From an uncultured Paracoccaceae bacterium (GTDB lineage: Bacteria; Pseudomonadota; Alphaproteobacteria; Rhodobacterales; Rhodobacteraceae): a stretch of DNA of 64,000 nt. The position numbers were made by a program, and so were the translations under genes. The notes under the pieces are model-generated. The model did no database searches and had not been told where the DNA came from. It worked only from the letters and a program-made list of their open reading frames with translations. Positions 1-7,911 of the stretch are shown piece after piece (positions within the stretch are counted from its first letter, which is position 1; every line of letters starts with the position of its first letter). The DNA is taken from contig CAJXSD010000005.1 in assembly GCA_913060475.1 (NCBI GenBank), forward strand, positions 62,001 to 126,000, in the 5' to 3' direction.

Positions 1-1
1 T

Positions 2-571
2 AAAAACCGCGATCTGTATTATAACGACCGCTATCTGCGCACAGGCGATTTGGGCCGGATCGACGGCGACAATTACCTGTGGATTACGGGGCGTGCCAAG
101 GATTTGATCATTCGTGGCGGTCACAACATCGACCCCGCCCTGATCGAAGAGGCGCTGTTGGCGCATGATGCCGTGGCCTTTGCCGGTGCGATTGGTCAGC
201 CTGATCCCCATGCGGGCGAAATGCCCTGCGCCTATGTTGAATTGGTGGCAGATGCCTCGGTGACAACCGACGAATTGATGGCGCTGTGCCAGGACCGCGT
301 CACCGAACGCGCAGCCCTGCCCAAATACATCGAGGTTTTGGACGAGCTGCCCAAAACCGCCGTAGGCAAGGTGTTCAAACCCGACCTGCGCAAAAGCGCG
401 ATCACCCGTGTGTTCAATGCGGCCCTGTCTGATGCCGGATTGGATTGCCATGTCGTGGCCGTCATTGACGACAAAAAACGCGGGCTGGTGGCGCAAATTT
501 CGACCTGCGGTGATCAGGATGCAGTGGCCCGCGCTCTGGGGGCCTTCCCAACCGGATGGGAATGGGCCTAG
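2..571 (+). CDS. Acyl-CoA synthetase (AMP-binding), 3' part only
   Basis: This is the C-terminal 189 residues of an adenylate-forming acyl-CoA synthetase/ligase; the reading frame is open to the left edge, so the 5' part lies outside the window. The visible part starts with the hinge motif YLRTGDLG, followed by WITGRAKDLIIRGG and the flexible C-terminal domain. The usual catalytic lysine of the family sits in the motif TAVGKVFK near visible residue 123. Such enzymes activate a carboxylic acid with ATP and load it on CoA. The substrate cannot be told from this part. The gene ends just before a strong hairpin terminator at 602-643. Confidence 0.9.
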   Translation, partial: KNRDLYYNDRYLRTGDLGRIDGDNYLWITGRAKDLIIRGGHNIDPALIEEALLAHDAVAFAGAIGQPDPHAGEMPCAYVELVADASVTTDELMALCQDRVTERAALPKYIEVLDELPKTAVGKVFKPDLRKSAITRVFNAALSDAGLDCHVVAVIDDKKRGLVAQISTCGDQDAVARALGAFPTGWEWA

Positions 572-601
572 TCACCCGGGATCATATATTGAAGTTTTAA
601 G

Positions 602-643
602 CCCCCGCACTAGGTTTGGATAGTAACAGTGCGGGGGTTTTTT
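602..643 (+). terminator. Rho-independent terminator abutting the next start codon
   Basis: A perfect 9-bp stem, CCCCCGCAC (602-610) with GTGCGGGGG (629-637), encloses an 18-base loop and is followed by six T (638-643). It ends the acyl-CoA synthetase transcript. The T-run touches the ATG of the next gene at 644, so the right arm occupies the place where that gene's ribosome-binding site would be. Confidence 0.8.
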
Positions 644-1381
644 ATGGCATGTGAAAGCGTTTTATTGCTGGGGTCCGGTCCAAATGCAACCGATGCCCGG
701 GCCTGGTCTGATCATCCCTTTGAACGTATTGTCGCGATCAATAACGCATGGGCTGTGCGCCCGGACTGGACCGATTTGGTGTATCCTTATGATTTCGCGC
801 ATAACAGGATGCCCAAAACCTTGGCCGCAGGTCAAAGGTTGGTGCCAGACGTTGATTTCATTCCCGTTCAAAATGACTATGGCGGTGTGGTCTATGCGGG
901 GGCAACCATGGCCTTTACCGCGGGGTATTGGGTGTTGGGGGCCTTGCGTCCGAAAATACTGGCCTATCTGGGGTGTGATATGGTCTACACCCAATCAGGG
1001 GCCAGCCATTTTTACGGGCAGGGGGCGCCCGACCCTTTGCGCGATGATCCCACGTTGATGTCGCTTGACGCTAAATCTGCACGGTTTTACGCGCATGCGC
1101 GGCGGCAAGGCTGTCAGGTGGTAAACCTGTCTACTGCGGACGACACACGGCTGTGCTGTCCCCGTGCGCGGATCGACGATTTAGGTCAACCCGACGCGTG
1201 GGATCTGGACCATGACCTGGTCGAACATGCCTTGGCCCGCGAGGCGCAGTTGGGATATTTTTTTCCCGATGGACAGTACTGGAATTCGGACAGGGCTATA
1301 GACCGCGCTGCCATTGCTGAATTGGATGATCTGTGGCTGCGCTGCGTTAAACAGCCTGCTTTTGCGGGTCATCATAGCTGA
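644..1381 (+). CDS. Conserved hypothetical protein with N-terminal glycine-rich loop
   Basis: I do not recognise this 245-residue soluble protein with certainty. It begins with a hydrophobic strand and a glycine loop (LLLGSGPNA, residues about 6-14), and carries later motifs ILAYLGCDMVY and HFYGQGAPDPLR. That pattern recalls nucleotide-binding or sugar-nucleotide-binding folds such as the DUF115/MptE-like or GT42-like groups, which is only an inference. The ATG at 644 is preferred because it directly precedes the glycine loop; a GTG at 629 lies in the terminator stem. There is no ordinary Shine-Dalgarno sequence. The last 35 bases overlap the 3' end of the convergent ArsR gene. Confidence 0.65.
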   Translation: MACESVLLLGSGPNATDARAWSDHPFERIVAINNAWAVRPDWTDLVYPYDFAHNRMPKTLAAGQRLVPDVDFIPVQNDYGGVVYAGATMAFTAGYWVLGALRPKILAYLGCDMVYTQSGASHFYGQGAPDPLRDDPTLMSLDAKSARFYAHARRQGCQVVNLSTADDTRLCCPRARIDDLGQPDAWDLDHDLVEHALAREAQLGYFFPDGQYWNSDRAIDRAAIAELDDLWLRCVKQPAFAGHHS

Positions 1382-1691
1382 CCGAACAGAACATATTATA
1401 CAACAAATTGATCAGCTGTGCGGTGTTGTCGTCGGCCAGCGAATAATAAATTGTTTTGCCCTCGCGCCGCGTGGTCACCATGCCATCATCGCGCAGGCGC
1501 GCCAACATTTGACTGACCGCAGCTTGGCGACAGTTCAGGATTTCCTCTAATTCGCCCACAGATTTTTCGCCCGACCCCAAATGGCATAGGATCATCAATC
1601 GCCCTTCGTGGGCCAGTGTTTTCAAAAAACTGGCCGCCATACCGGCGTTGTGTTCCATATCCTTGGGGGGCGGTTTCAATTTATCTGGCAT
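1347..1691 (-). CDS. ArsR-family repressor, SqrR/BigR-like
   Basis: A 114-residue winged-helix regulator of the ArsR family. Typical pieces are ALAHEGRLMILCHL-like helix (here TLAHEGRLMILCHL), the recognition helix region NCRQAAVSQMLARL and the wing TTRREGKTIYYSL. Cysteines lie at residues 36, 54 and 102. C36 and C102 are 66 residues apart and sit in the same motifs (LMILC and the C-terminal helix) as the two sensing cysteines of SqrR/BigR, which form a tetrasulfide or disulfide in response to reactive sulfur. I infer a sulfide/persulfide or redox sensor. A palindrome overlapping its own -10 box suggests autoregulation. No sulfide:quinone reductase gene is next to it. Confidence 0.85.
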   Translation of the reverse strand: MPDKLKPPPKDMEHNAGMAASFLKTLAHEGRLMILCHLGSGEKSVGELEEILNCRQAAVSQMLARLRDDGMVTTRREGKTIYYSLADDNTAQLINLLYNMFCSVSYDDPQKQAV

Positions 1692-1719
1692 CGCTGATCT
1701 ACCTAACTAAACACATTCT

Positions 1720-1748
1720 ATTATACATATGTATTTCGCAAGGCGCAA
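1720..1748 (-). promoter_or_regulatory. Promoter and candidate operator of the ArsR gene
   Basis: On the minus strand a -10 box TATAAT (1720-1725) lies 17 bases from TTGCGC (1743-1748), upstream of the ATG at 1691. A perfect 12-bp palindrome, ATACATATGTAT (1723-1734), overlaps the -10 box and is well placed for a repressor to block the start. That the ArsR protein binds it is an inference. Confidence 0.55.
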
Positions 1749-1760
1749 GTCAACTAAACC

Positions 1761-2993
1761 CTAAACCTCTTTGATTGGCGCTCCTCCGGCAAAGCTGTTG
1801 CCGTTTTGGTAATCGCATGGCGCGTCTTGCATCATTAAATGCAGGCCCGTGCCGGTAAAGGGATGCGCGCGGGCCAAGTCTTCGTCCACGTCAATGCCCA
1901 GCCCGGGGACCGTTGGGGCAGGGATATAGCCGTTATCCACCCGAATGGACCCACGGATTAATCTGTCGTGGAATTCGGTTTCGATCGTTTCTGCAATCAA
2001 TAAATTGGGGATCGAAACGGCAAAATGCACATTCGCGGCCCATTCAATCGGGCCGGCATACAAATGCGGGGCCATTTGCGCGTTGAACACTTCGGCGATT
2101 GCCGCGACCTTTTTCATTTCCCAAATCCCGCCTGCACGTCCCAAGGCAGGTTGTAAAATCGCCGCCCCGCCGGTTTGCAGCACGCTGGCAAATTCGGCCT
2201 TGGTCGTCATGCGTTCACCCGTGGCCAATGGGATGTGGACCGCTTGGGCCACTTTGGCAAATTCTAACAGGTTATCGGGTGGGATCGGCTCTTCGTACCA
2301 CAGGGGGGCATAGGGTTCGATGGCCTTGCCCAACCGGATGGCACCGGCTGTATTGAATTGCCCGTGGGTTCCAAACAACAAATCCGCCCGATCGCCAACG
2401 GCTGCGCGAATGGCACGGCAGAATTCGACGGACAGGGAAATATCGGACATCGCAGGCTGATGCCCGCCGCGCATGGTATACGGGCCAGCGGGATCGAATT
2501 TCAGGGCTGTATAGCCGCGCGATACGGCGTCCAGCGCGCTTTCTGCGGCCATGTCCGGACTGGTCCAAAACGCCGTCATGTCATGATGAGCCAAGGGATA
2601 GAGGTATGTATAGGCGCGCACGCGTTCGTTCATCTTGCCGCCTAGCAATGCCCAAACGGGTCTGTCGCGGTCTTTGCCCAGAATATCCCAGCAGGCGATT
2701 TCCAACCCTGAAAACGCGCCCATCACCGTCAAATCAGGGCGTTGCGTGAACCCCGACGAATAGGTGCGGCGAAACATGCGTTCGATGTTTTCAGGGTTTT
2801 CATTCAGGAAATAGCGGTCGAACACATCACGGATCACATGTGTCATAGCATCGGGGCCAACAGATGCAGCATAGCATTCGCCCCAACCCACAATGCCCGT
2901 ATCCGTGGTCAGTTTGACCAAAATCCAATATTGCCCGCCCCAACCCGGTGCAGGGGGGGATGTTACGATAATATCCAGATCCGTAAGTTTCAT
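1761..2993 (-). CDS. Enolase-superfamily (mandelate racemase/muconate lactonizing) protein
   Basis: A 410-residue member of the MR/MLE branch of the enolase superfamily, probably a sugar-acid dehydratase or a related enzyme. Two metal-ligand glutamates are visible (YEEP, 234-235; GE at 260) and the catalytic-type histidine is in APH (310). By eye-alignment to D-galactonate dehydratase, the first metal-ligand Asp is Gly208 (motif FGTHGQF) and the Asp of the His-Asp dyad (QPD) is Ala283 (QPALGRAGG). A GTHGQ-type subgroup exists in databases as far as I recall, but its reaction is not known to me. It is the last gene of the minus-strand operon, 9 bases after the alcohol dehydrogenase. Confidence 0.85.
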   Translation of the reverse strand: MKLTDLDIIVTSPPAPGWGGQYWILVKLTTDTGIVGWGECYAASVGPDAMTHVIRDVFDRYFLNENPENIERMFRRTYSSGFTQRPDLTVMGAFSGLEIACWDILGKDRDRPVWALLGGKMNERVRAYTYLYPLAHHDMTAFWTSPDMAAESALDAVSRGYTALKFDPAGPYTMRGGHQPAMSDISLSVEFCRAIRAAVGDRADLLFGTHGQFNTAGAIRLGKAIEPYAPLWYEEPIPPDNLLEFAKVAQAVHIPLATGERMTTKAEFASVLQTGGAAILQPALGRAGGIWEMKKVAAIAEVFNAQMAPHLYAGPIEWAANVHFAVSIPNLLIAETIETEFHDRLIRGSIRVDNGYIPAPTVPGLGIDVDEDLARAHPFTGTGLHLMMQDAPCDYQNGNSFAGGAPIKEV

Positions 2994-3002
2994 AAATGCC
3001 CC

Positions 3003-4100
3003 CTAGCTTGGGTCGATGTTGAATGTAATGACGTTTCGTTTGGCCGATCCTGATTTGGTATCGGCAATGGCATCGTTGATCTGGTCCAAATTCCACCGGC
3101 GCGATACCAATTCATCCAGTTTCAATCGCCCCTGTTGATACAGATCGACCATCCATGGAATATCGCGTTGGATCACCACATCACCCATTTTGGAACCGAT
3201 CATGCCTTGGGCCACGGCGGCCATCATCACGGGTTCGTATGTGGCCGTGTCACCGGATTTTGGCATACCAACCATGACAATTTGTCCGCCATACCCCAAA
3301 TATCGGGCCGCATCCTGATAGGCGGGGATGGCACCAACTGTGACAAATACCGCATCGGCTCCGCGCCCCATCGCGGTTTTGGCCGCGCGCCACGGGCGAT
3401 CTTGGGTCGCCAATACGGTGTCGGTCGCACCAAAATCGCGCGCGATGTCCAGTTTTTCCTCGGTCAGATCCACGGCCACGATCCGACGTGCGCCCGCGAT
3501 CCGCGCGCCTTGGATCGCGTTCAGACCCACGCCACCCGCTCCGATGACCACCACATCCTGGCCCGGACGAACATGGGCGGAATTGACCACAGCCCCCACG
3601 CCTGTAATCACCCCACAGGCCAGCAGTGCGGCCGCATCAAAGGGGATGTCGCGGGACACTTTGACCACCTGTCTGTGATGGATAACCACCCGTTCGGCAA
3701 AGGCCCCGCAGGCCATCGCCTGATTCATCGGCCCGCCGTCTGCCGCGCGCAGGGGGCCCGCCGTACCATCATAGGGGGTCAGACACAGGGTTGGTTTGCC
3801 CCCCACACAATTATCGCAATGCCCGCAGGACCGGATCAAGGTCACCACAACATGATCGCCCACGGCCAGACCGTGCACCCCGTCGCCGATGGCCGTTATG
3901 CGCCCTGCGGCTTCGTGGCCGAAAACGGCGGGCAATGCACCGCCCCATGCGCCTTGGGCGAATGAAATATCGGAATGGCACACGGCACAGGCGCCCAAGG
4001 TCACCTCGACTTCGTTTGCGATGGGCGCGCGCAGGTCAACCTGTTCTATGGTCAGATCTGCGCCAAATTCATGGCAAACGGCGGCTGTAATGCGTGGCAT
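3003..4100 (-). CDS. Zinc-dependent alcohol dehydrogenase (MDR family, class III-like)
   Basis: A 365-residue NAD(P)-dependent medium-chain dehydrogenase. Catalytic zinc ligands are C41 (CHSD), H62-E63 (GHE) and C162. The four structural-zinc cysteines are C92, C95, C98 and C106. The nucleotide-binding loop GAGGVG is at 187-192. The ATG at 4098-4100 follows a good AGGGAG site; an upstream in-frame start would add 19 unlikely residues. It should oxidise an alcohol, or reduce an aldehyde, made by the other enzymes of the operon; the substrate is unknown. Confidence 0.9.
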   Translation of the reverse strand: MPRITAAVCHEFGADLTIEQVDLRAPIANEVEVTLGACAVCHSDISFAQGAWGGALPAVFGHEAAGRITAIGDGVHGLAVGDHVVVTLIRSCGHCDNCVGGKPTLCLTPYDGTAGPLRAADGGPMNQAMACGAFAERVVIHHRQVVKVSRDIPFDAAALLACGVITGVGAVVNSAHVRPGQDVVVIGAGGVGLNAIQGARIAGARRIVAVDLTEEKLDIARDFGATDTVLATQDRPWRAAKTAMGRGADAVFVTVGAIPAYQDAARYLGYGGQIVMVGMPKSGDTATYEPVMMAAVAQGMIGSKMGDVVIQRDIPWMVDLYQQGRLKLDELVSRRWNLDQINDAIADTKSGSAKRNVITFNIDPS

Positions 4101-4179
4101 GGAAACTCCCTCTTTTTCGGGCAGTGTGCCTGTGGCATGCGCCCAAGTGCAAGCCAAAAATCGTCGCTTTTATGTCGGT

Positions 4180-5409
4180 TCAGTGCCTTGGGGCTGCGCC
4201 ATAGGCGCGCAGAAACAAACCGAGGCTGATAACAACCAAAAGGGCCGACACCAAAAATGGTGCGCCCGGGAAATAAAACATCGCCTGAGGGCCGGAAAAT
4301 GCGTAAAACAGGGCCGACATGGTCAAGGGCGTGACAATCATCGCCACCGCCATCAATGCGCTTAGCACGCCTTGCAGTTTACCCTGACTGTGGGGATCCA
4401 CCGCGCCCGACATCAACGACCGAATGGCCGCTGTGGCAATCGACCCAAAGGCCGCCACAGGCGTCAGTGCCAGAACAATCCATTGATTGGCGATACTAGC
4501 CACCAAGGCCAGTGCAATAATTTCCGTAGCTAGCCCCAATGTGACCGTATGGCGTTCGCCGATGCGGGCAATGGTGGGGCGGATCAGTACGCTTTGGACC
4601 ACGGCCGATGACAGCCCATAGACCGTCAGCGATACGCCAATCATAGCGGGGGACCAGCCAAAGCGTTCCAATGTAAAAAACGGCCAGATTGCTGCGTAAA
4701 CGGATGTGCCGATGGAAAACAGCAAAAATACGATCAACAACACGCGCAATCCGCTGAACCGTCCAATATCCACAATCGCGGCAAAGGGGTTGATGGACCG
4801 GCTTTGAAAGGGTTTGCGATCCTCTTTGGCAATGCTTTCAGTCAGATAAATCGCGCAGACCACGAAATTCAGCGCGGCCAGCAGGGCGGCTGCGTAAAAT
4901 GGTGCGCGCGCGCCCCATTCCCCCAGCAGCCCGCCCAAAACAGGCCCCAACACAAACCCCATGCCAAAGGCCGCACCGATATAGCCAAAGCGCGCAGCTT
5001 TCTGATCGGGGCGGGAAATATCGGCGACATAGGCCGAGGCGGTGGATTGGGTGGCCGCCGTAATGCCCCCCACAATGCGCCCCGCCAACAGCACCCAGAT
5101 CGATGTGGCCAGGGCCATGACCAGATAATAAAACACCATCACAAACAGCGATATCAACAAAACCGGTTTACGCCCGCGCGCATCCGATAGGCTGCCCAAG
5201 GCGGGGCTGAACAAAAACTGCATCACGGCAAAGACGGTGGATAACACGCCCCCCCATAGGGTCGCGGTTGCCAAATCGGCCCGAGGCAGGACATCTAGCA
5301 TCAATTCAGGCAGCACAGGGATCATAATCCCGACCCCCATACCGTCCAGCAATATGGTAAACAGCACCACCGCCAACGCGGGGCTGGATTTGGGGGCGTC
5401 TGCGGCCAT
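4180..5409 (-). CDS. MFS transporter, TetA-like drug/metabolite exporter
   Basis: A 409-residue integral inner-membrane protein with about 12 hydrophobic segments. The MFS motif A is seen as GSLSDARGRKP (residues 72-82) and motif C-like glycine-rich segment GAAFGMGFVLGPVLGG follows in TM5. The order of motifs resembles the DHA1/TetA proton antiporters. Its start codon lies one base after the stop of the upstream esterase, so it is translationally coupled to the operon, and it may export a pathway intermediate or a toxic substrate. True tetracycline resistance is not implied. Confidence 0.85.
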   Translation of the reverse strand: MAADAPKSSPALAVVLFTILLDGMGVGIMIPVLPELMLDVLPRADLATATLWGGVLSTVFAVMQFLFSPALGSLSDARGRKPVLLISLFVMVFYYLVMALATSIWVLLAGRIVGGITAATQSTASAYVADISRPDQKAARFGYIGAAFGMGFVLGPVLGGLLGEWGARAPFYAAALLAALNFVVCAIYLTESIAKEDRKPFQSRSINPFAAIVDIGRFSGLRVLLIVFLLFSIGTSVYAAIWPFFTLERFGWSPAMIGVSLTVYGLSSAVVQSVLIRPTIARIGERHTVTLGLATEIIALALVASIANQWIVLALTPVAAFGSIATAAIRSLMSGAVDPHSQGKLQGVLSALMAVAMIVTPLTMSALFYAFSGPQAMFYFPGAPFLVSALLVVISLGLFLRAYGAAPRH

Positions 5410-5410
5410 G

Positions 5411-6130
5411 TCAGCCGCGGTCCTGCTGAATAATCTGGTCGATCATCTGGGCCAAGTCATCAGGGGCCGCAAAGAATGGCGAATGCGATGTGTCCATGTG
5501 ATAGACATCCTGTGCGGGCCAGTGTGCGACCATGGTTGACTGATATTCTGGCGGTATGGTTTGATCATCGGCACAGCGAATATAGGATTTGGCAACGCTA
5601 TGATAGCGATCGGTTAATGTGATCGGCGTGGCCTGGGGGGCGATGGGTTGAACGCACAAGTTCGCACGCGCCAATTCAATCGCATCAGCTGGGCAGTCGT
5701 GATAAAATACGCGTTCGATATGGTCCAATTTCACACGAAATCCCAACCCTTCTGGCGTTTTTTCGATCGCCTCTAACAGGGGCTGGCGCGGGGCCGATTT
5801 GCGCATATCGACCAAAGATCGACCCGTTTGCGGCGCATAGGCGCACAGATAAATCAACCGTTTGATTTTGTCTGGCGCGGCCTCGGCTGCGGCAGAAATC
5901 GGATAGCCCGCCATCGAATGCCCCAACAGGTATACCTGATCGTCAATCGCCTCTAAAATCGCATCGCGATAGGTATCTAGTGTGATCGTTTCAATCGGGG
6001 CAGGGTTTTGCCCATGACCTGGCAGATCAATCGCATGGGCATCGTGACCCAACCGATCCAGCGCGGGGATCAGATCGCGAAAACACCACGCCCCGTGGCA
6101 GGACCCGTGGATCAATAAAATCTTAGACAT
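5411..6130 (-). CDS. Alpha/beta hydrolase, hydroxynitrile lyase/methylesterase-like
   Basis: A 239-residue alpha/beta-hydrolase. The nucleophile Ser72 is in GHSMAG, the acid is Asp188/Asp189 (CADDQ) and the base His216 (TSHSPFF). The short lid and the motif LIHGSCHGAWCF match the hydroxynitrile lyase / salicylate-methylesterase (EstC-like) group, which includes small-ester hydrolases. It overlaps the upstream PcaD-like gene by 8 bases and precedes the MFS gene by one base. Confidence 0.85.
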   Translation of the reverse strand: MSKILLIHGSCHGAWCFRDLIPALDRLGHDAHAIDLPGHGQNPAPIETITLDTYRDAILEAIDDQVYLLGHSMAGYPISAAAEAAPDKIKRLIYLCAYAPQTGRSLVDMRKSAPRQPLLEAIEKTPEGLGFRVKLDHIERVFYHDCPADAIELARANLCVQPIAPQATPITLTDRYHSVAKSYIRCADDQTIPPEYQSTMVAHWPAQDVYHMDTSHSPFFAAPDDLAQMIDQIIQQDRG

Positions 6131-6911
6131 GTCCGATTTGTTCCATAAAGCTGGTTAGAATGGCCGCATATTCAGCCGGTTTATCGACGCAAGGTAGGTG
6201 GCCGGCTTTGCGGATCAATTGAAATTGCGACCCCGGGATCAGATCAACGGTTTCGCGCACCAGATCGGGGGGTGTTGATTTATCCTCGGACCCTGCAATG
6301 CCCAATGTGGGCAGGCGCAGCCCCGATGTGGGGGTATAAAAATCGGTGCCCGAAATGGCCGCGCTGCAGCCCATGTACCCTTGGGGCGGTTGATGTTCCA
6401 ACATATGTTTTAGCAGGTGGAAATCGTCCGTTTTGTGAAATTCCGCAGGAAACCAGCGATCCAGGGTTGCCTGTGACAGCGCCTGTATGCCGCCCTGTTC
6501 CACCGCGTGGATGCGGTCGGCCCACATTGCAGGCTGGCCGATTTTTGCGCCTGTGTTCGATAAAACCATGGCGCGGACCAGATCCAATCGTTTGACGGCC
6601 AAGCCTTGGGCAATCATGCCACCGATGGACAGCCCCACAAACAGCGCATCGCGCACCTGCAAATGATCCAACAGCAGTTCGACATCCCGCACCAATGTTC
6701 CCATGCGATAGGGCGCAGGTGGACATTCCGACAACCCATGCCCGCGTTTGTCATAGCGGATGTAACAATTCTGCGGCGGCAACAGCGGTAAAACCCGATC
6801 CCATAGCCGCAAATCGGTCCCCAACGAATTGGCAAAGACCACAGGTTTTCCCCTTGGGTCCCCGTCCATGCGGTAATGCAGTTTGATTGATCCCAAATCG
6901 GCCAATTGCAT
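6123..6911 (-). CDS. Alpha/beta hydrolase, 3-oxoadipate enol-lactonase-like
   Basis: A 262-residue alpha/beta-hydrolase with the PcaD signature: N-terminal FANSLGTDLRLWD, RYDKRGHGLSE, nucleophile Ser95 in GLSIGG, Asp210 (GSEDKSTPP) and His238 (AGHLPCVDKP). PcaD opens the enol-lactone of 3-oxoadipate in the beta-ketoadipate pathway, but no other pca gene is present here, so the real substrate may be another lactone or ester. It is one of three alpha/beta hydrolases in this operon and overlaps the next gene by 8 bases. Confidence 0.85.
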   Translation of the reverse strand: MQLADLGSIKLHYRMDGDPRGKPVVFANSLGTDLRLWDRVLPLLPPQNCYIRYDKRGHGLSECPPAPYRMGTLVRDVELLLDHLQVRDALFVGLSIGGMIAQGLAVKRLDLVRAMVLSNTGAKIGQPAMWADRIHAVEQGGIQALSQATLDRWFPAEFHKTDDFHLLKHMLEHQPPQGYMGCSAAISGTDFYTPTSGLRLPTLGIAGSEDKSTPPDLVRETVDLIPGSQFQLIRKAGHLPCVDKPAEYAAILTSFMEQIGHV

Positions 6912-6927
6912 GTGGTCTGTCCCTAAT

Positions 6928-7911
6928 CTAGTCTGCGGTATTCATGGCCCGCAGGAACATATCATCATCGATATTGCCCCCCGATGCTACGGCAATCACC
7001 GTGTCATGCGTCACGTGCTGGGGGTAAAACAGGGCTGCGGCCAAGGCCACGGCCCCCCCCGGTTCCAAAACGATTTTTAACCGCTGATAGGCCAATTTGA
7101 CCGCGCGCAGGGCCTGTTCATCGGTCACGGACAATCCCGCTTGGCAATACTGTGCCATGATGGGCAGGGTCAATTTGCCCGGCGTTGGCGTCACAATGGC
7201 ATCGCAGATGGACCCGCTGGTGCGCGCATTTGTGCGATGTTCACCGGCGGCCAAGGATCGCGCCACATCATCAAACCCCGCAGGTTCGACCGTATGCACC
7301 CGCATATCGGGCGCATGATGGGCCAGCGCGGTGGCAATGCCCGATGTCAATCCGCCACCCCCGCAACACACCAGCACCTGCGCCGATGTCACGCCCATGT
7401 CGGCAGCCTGCTGCGCAATTTCCAACCCTGCGGTGCCTTGGCCTGCAATCACCTGCGGATCATCAAAGGGGCGCACCAGCGTCAATCCCCGTTTTGCCGC
7501 CAGATCATCGCCCAAGGCATCGCGATCCTCGCGGTCGCGATCATAAAGGATCACCTCGGCGCCCAAGGCGCGGGTGTTGTTTATTTTGATGGCCGGCGCG
7601 TCTTGGGGCATGATGATAACGGCGGGAACACCGTGCAGCCGTGCGGCCAGTGCCACGCCTTGGGCGTGGTTGCCCGATGAAAACGCCAAAATACCGCGCG
7701 CCCGTTCTGGACCGTCCAAGGCAGAAATCGCAGAAAACGCACCGCGAAATTTGAAACTGCCGGTGTGTTGCAAACACTCGGCTTTGACCAATATGCGCTG
7801 CCCTGCGATGTCATCCAAAAATGGTGATGACAGCAGGGGGGTGACACGTTTGTGCCCGCGCAACCGCGCATCGGCGGCATGAATTGTGTCGATCGAAATG
7901 GCCAGCGTCAT
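6928..7911 (-). CDS. PLP-dependent threonine/serine dehydratase-like enzyme
   Basis: A 327-residue fold-type II PLP enzyme. The Schiff-base lysine is K54 in SFKFRGA, the asparagine loop is SSGNHAQG (78-85) and the phosphate loop GGGGL is at 184-188. It lacks a regulatory ACT domain, so it belongs with catabolic threonine/serine dehydratases, hydroxyaspartate ammonia-lyases, serine racemases and the EutB-type enzymes. It would release ammonia from a beta-hydroxy amino acid. Its start overlaps the stop of the upstream hydrolase by 4 bases (ATGA). Confidence 0.88.
   Translation of the reverse strand: MTLAISIDTIHAADARLRGHKRVTPLLSSPFLDDIAGQRILVKAECLQHTGSFKFRGAFSAISALDGPERARGILAFSSGNHAQGVALAARLHGVPAVIIMPQDAPAIKINNTRALGAEVILYDRDREDRDALGDDLAAKRGLTLVRPFDDPQVIAGQGTAGLEIAQQAADMGVTSAQVLVCCGGGGLTSGIATALAHHAPDMRVHTVEPAGFDDVARSLAAGEHRTNARTSGSICDAIVTPTPGKLTLPIMAQYCQAGLSVTDEQALRAVKLAYQRLKIVLEPGGAVALAAALFYPQHVTHDTVIAVASGGNIDDDMFLRAMNTAD

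Noticed and set aside
3135-3965. Long plus-strand open frame of 276 codons
   Set aside because: It is the antisense of the alcohol dehydrogenase gene; its protein is rich in His, Gly and Arg with no recognisable domain.
4180-5409. Tetracycline-resistance gene
   Set aside because: The MFS protein has TetA-like motifs, but it sits inside a catabolic operon with normal base composition and no mobile element, so a resistance role is not supported.
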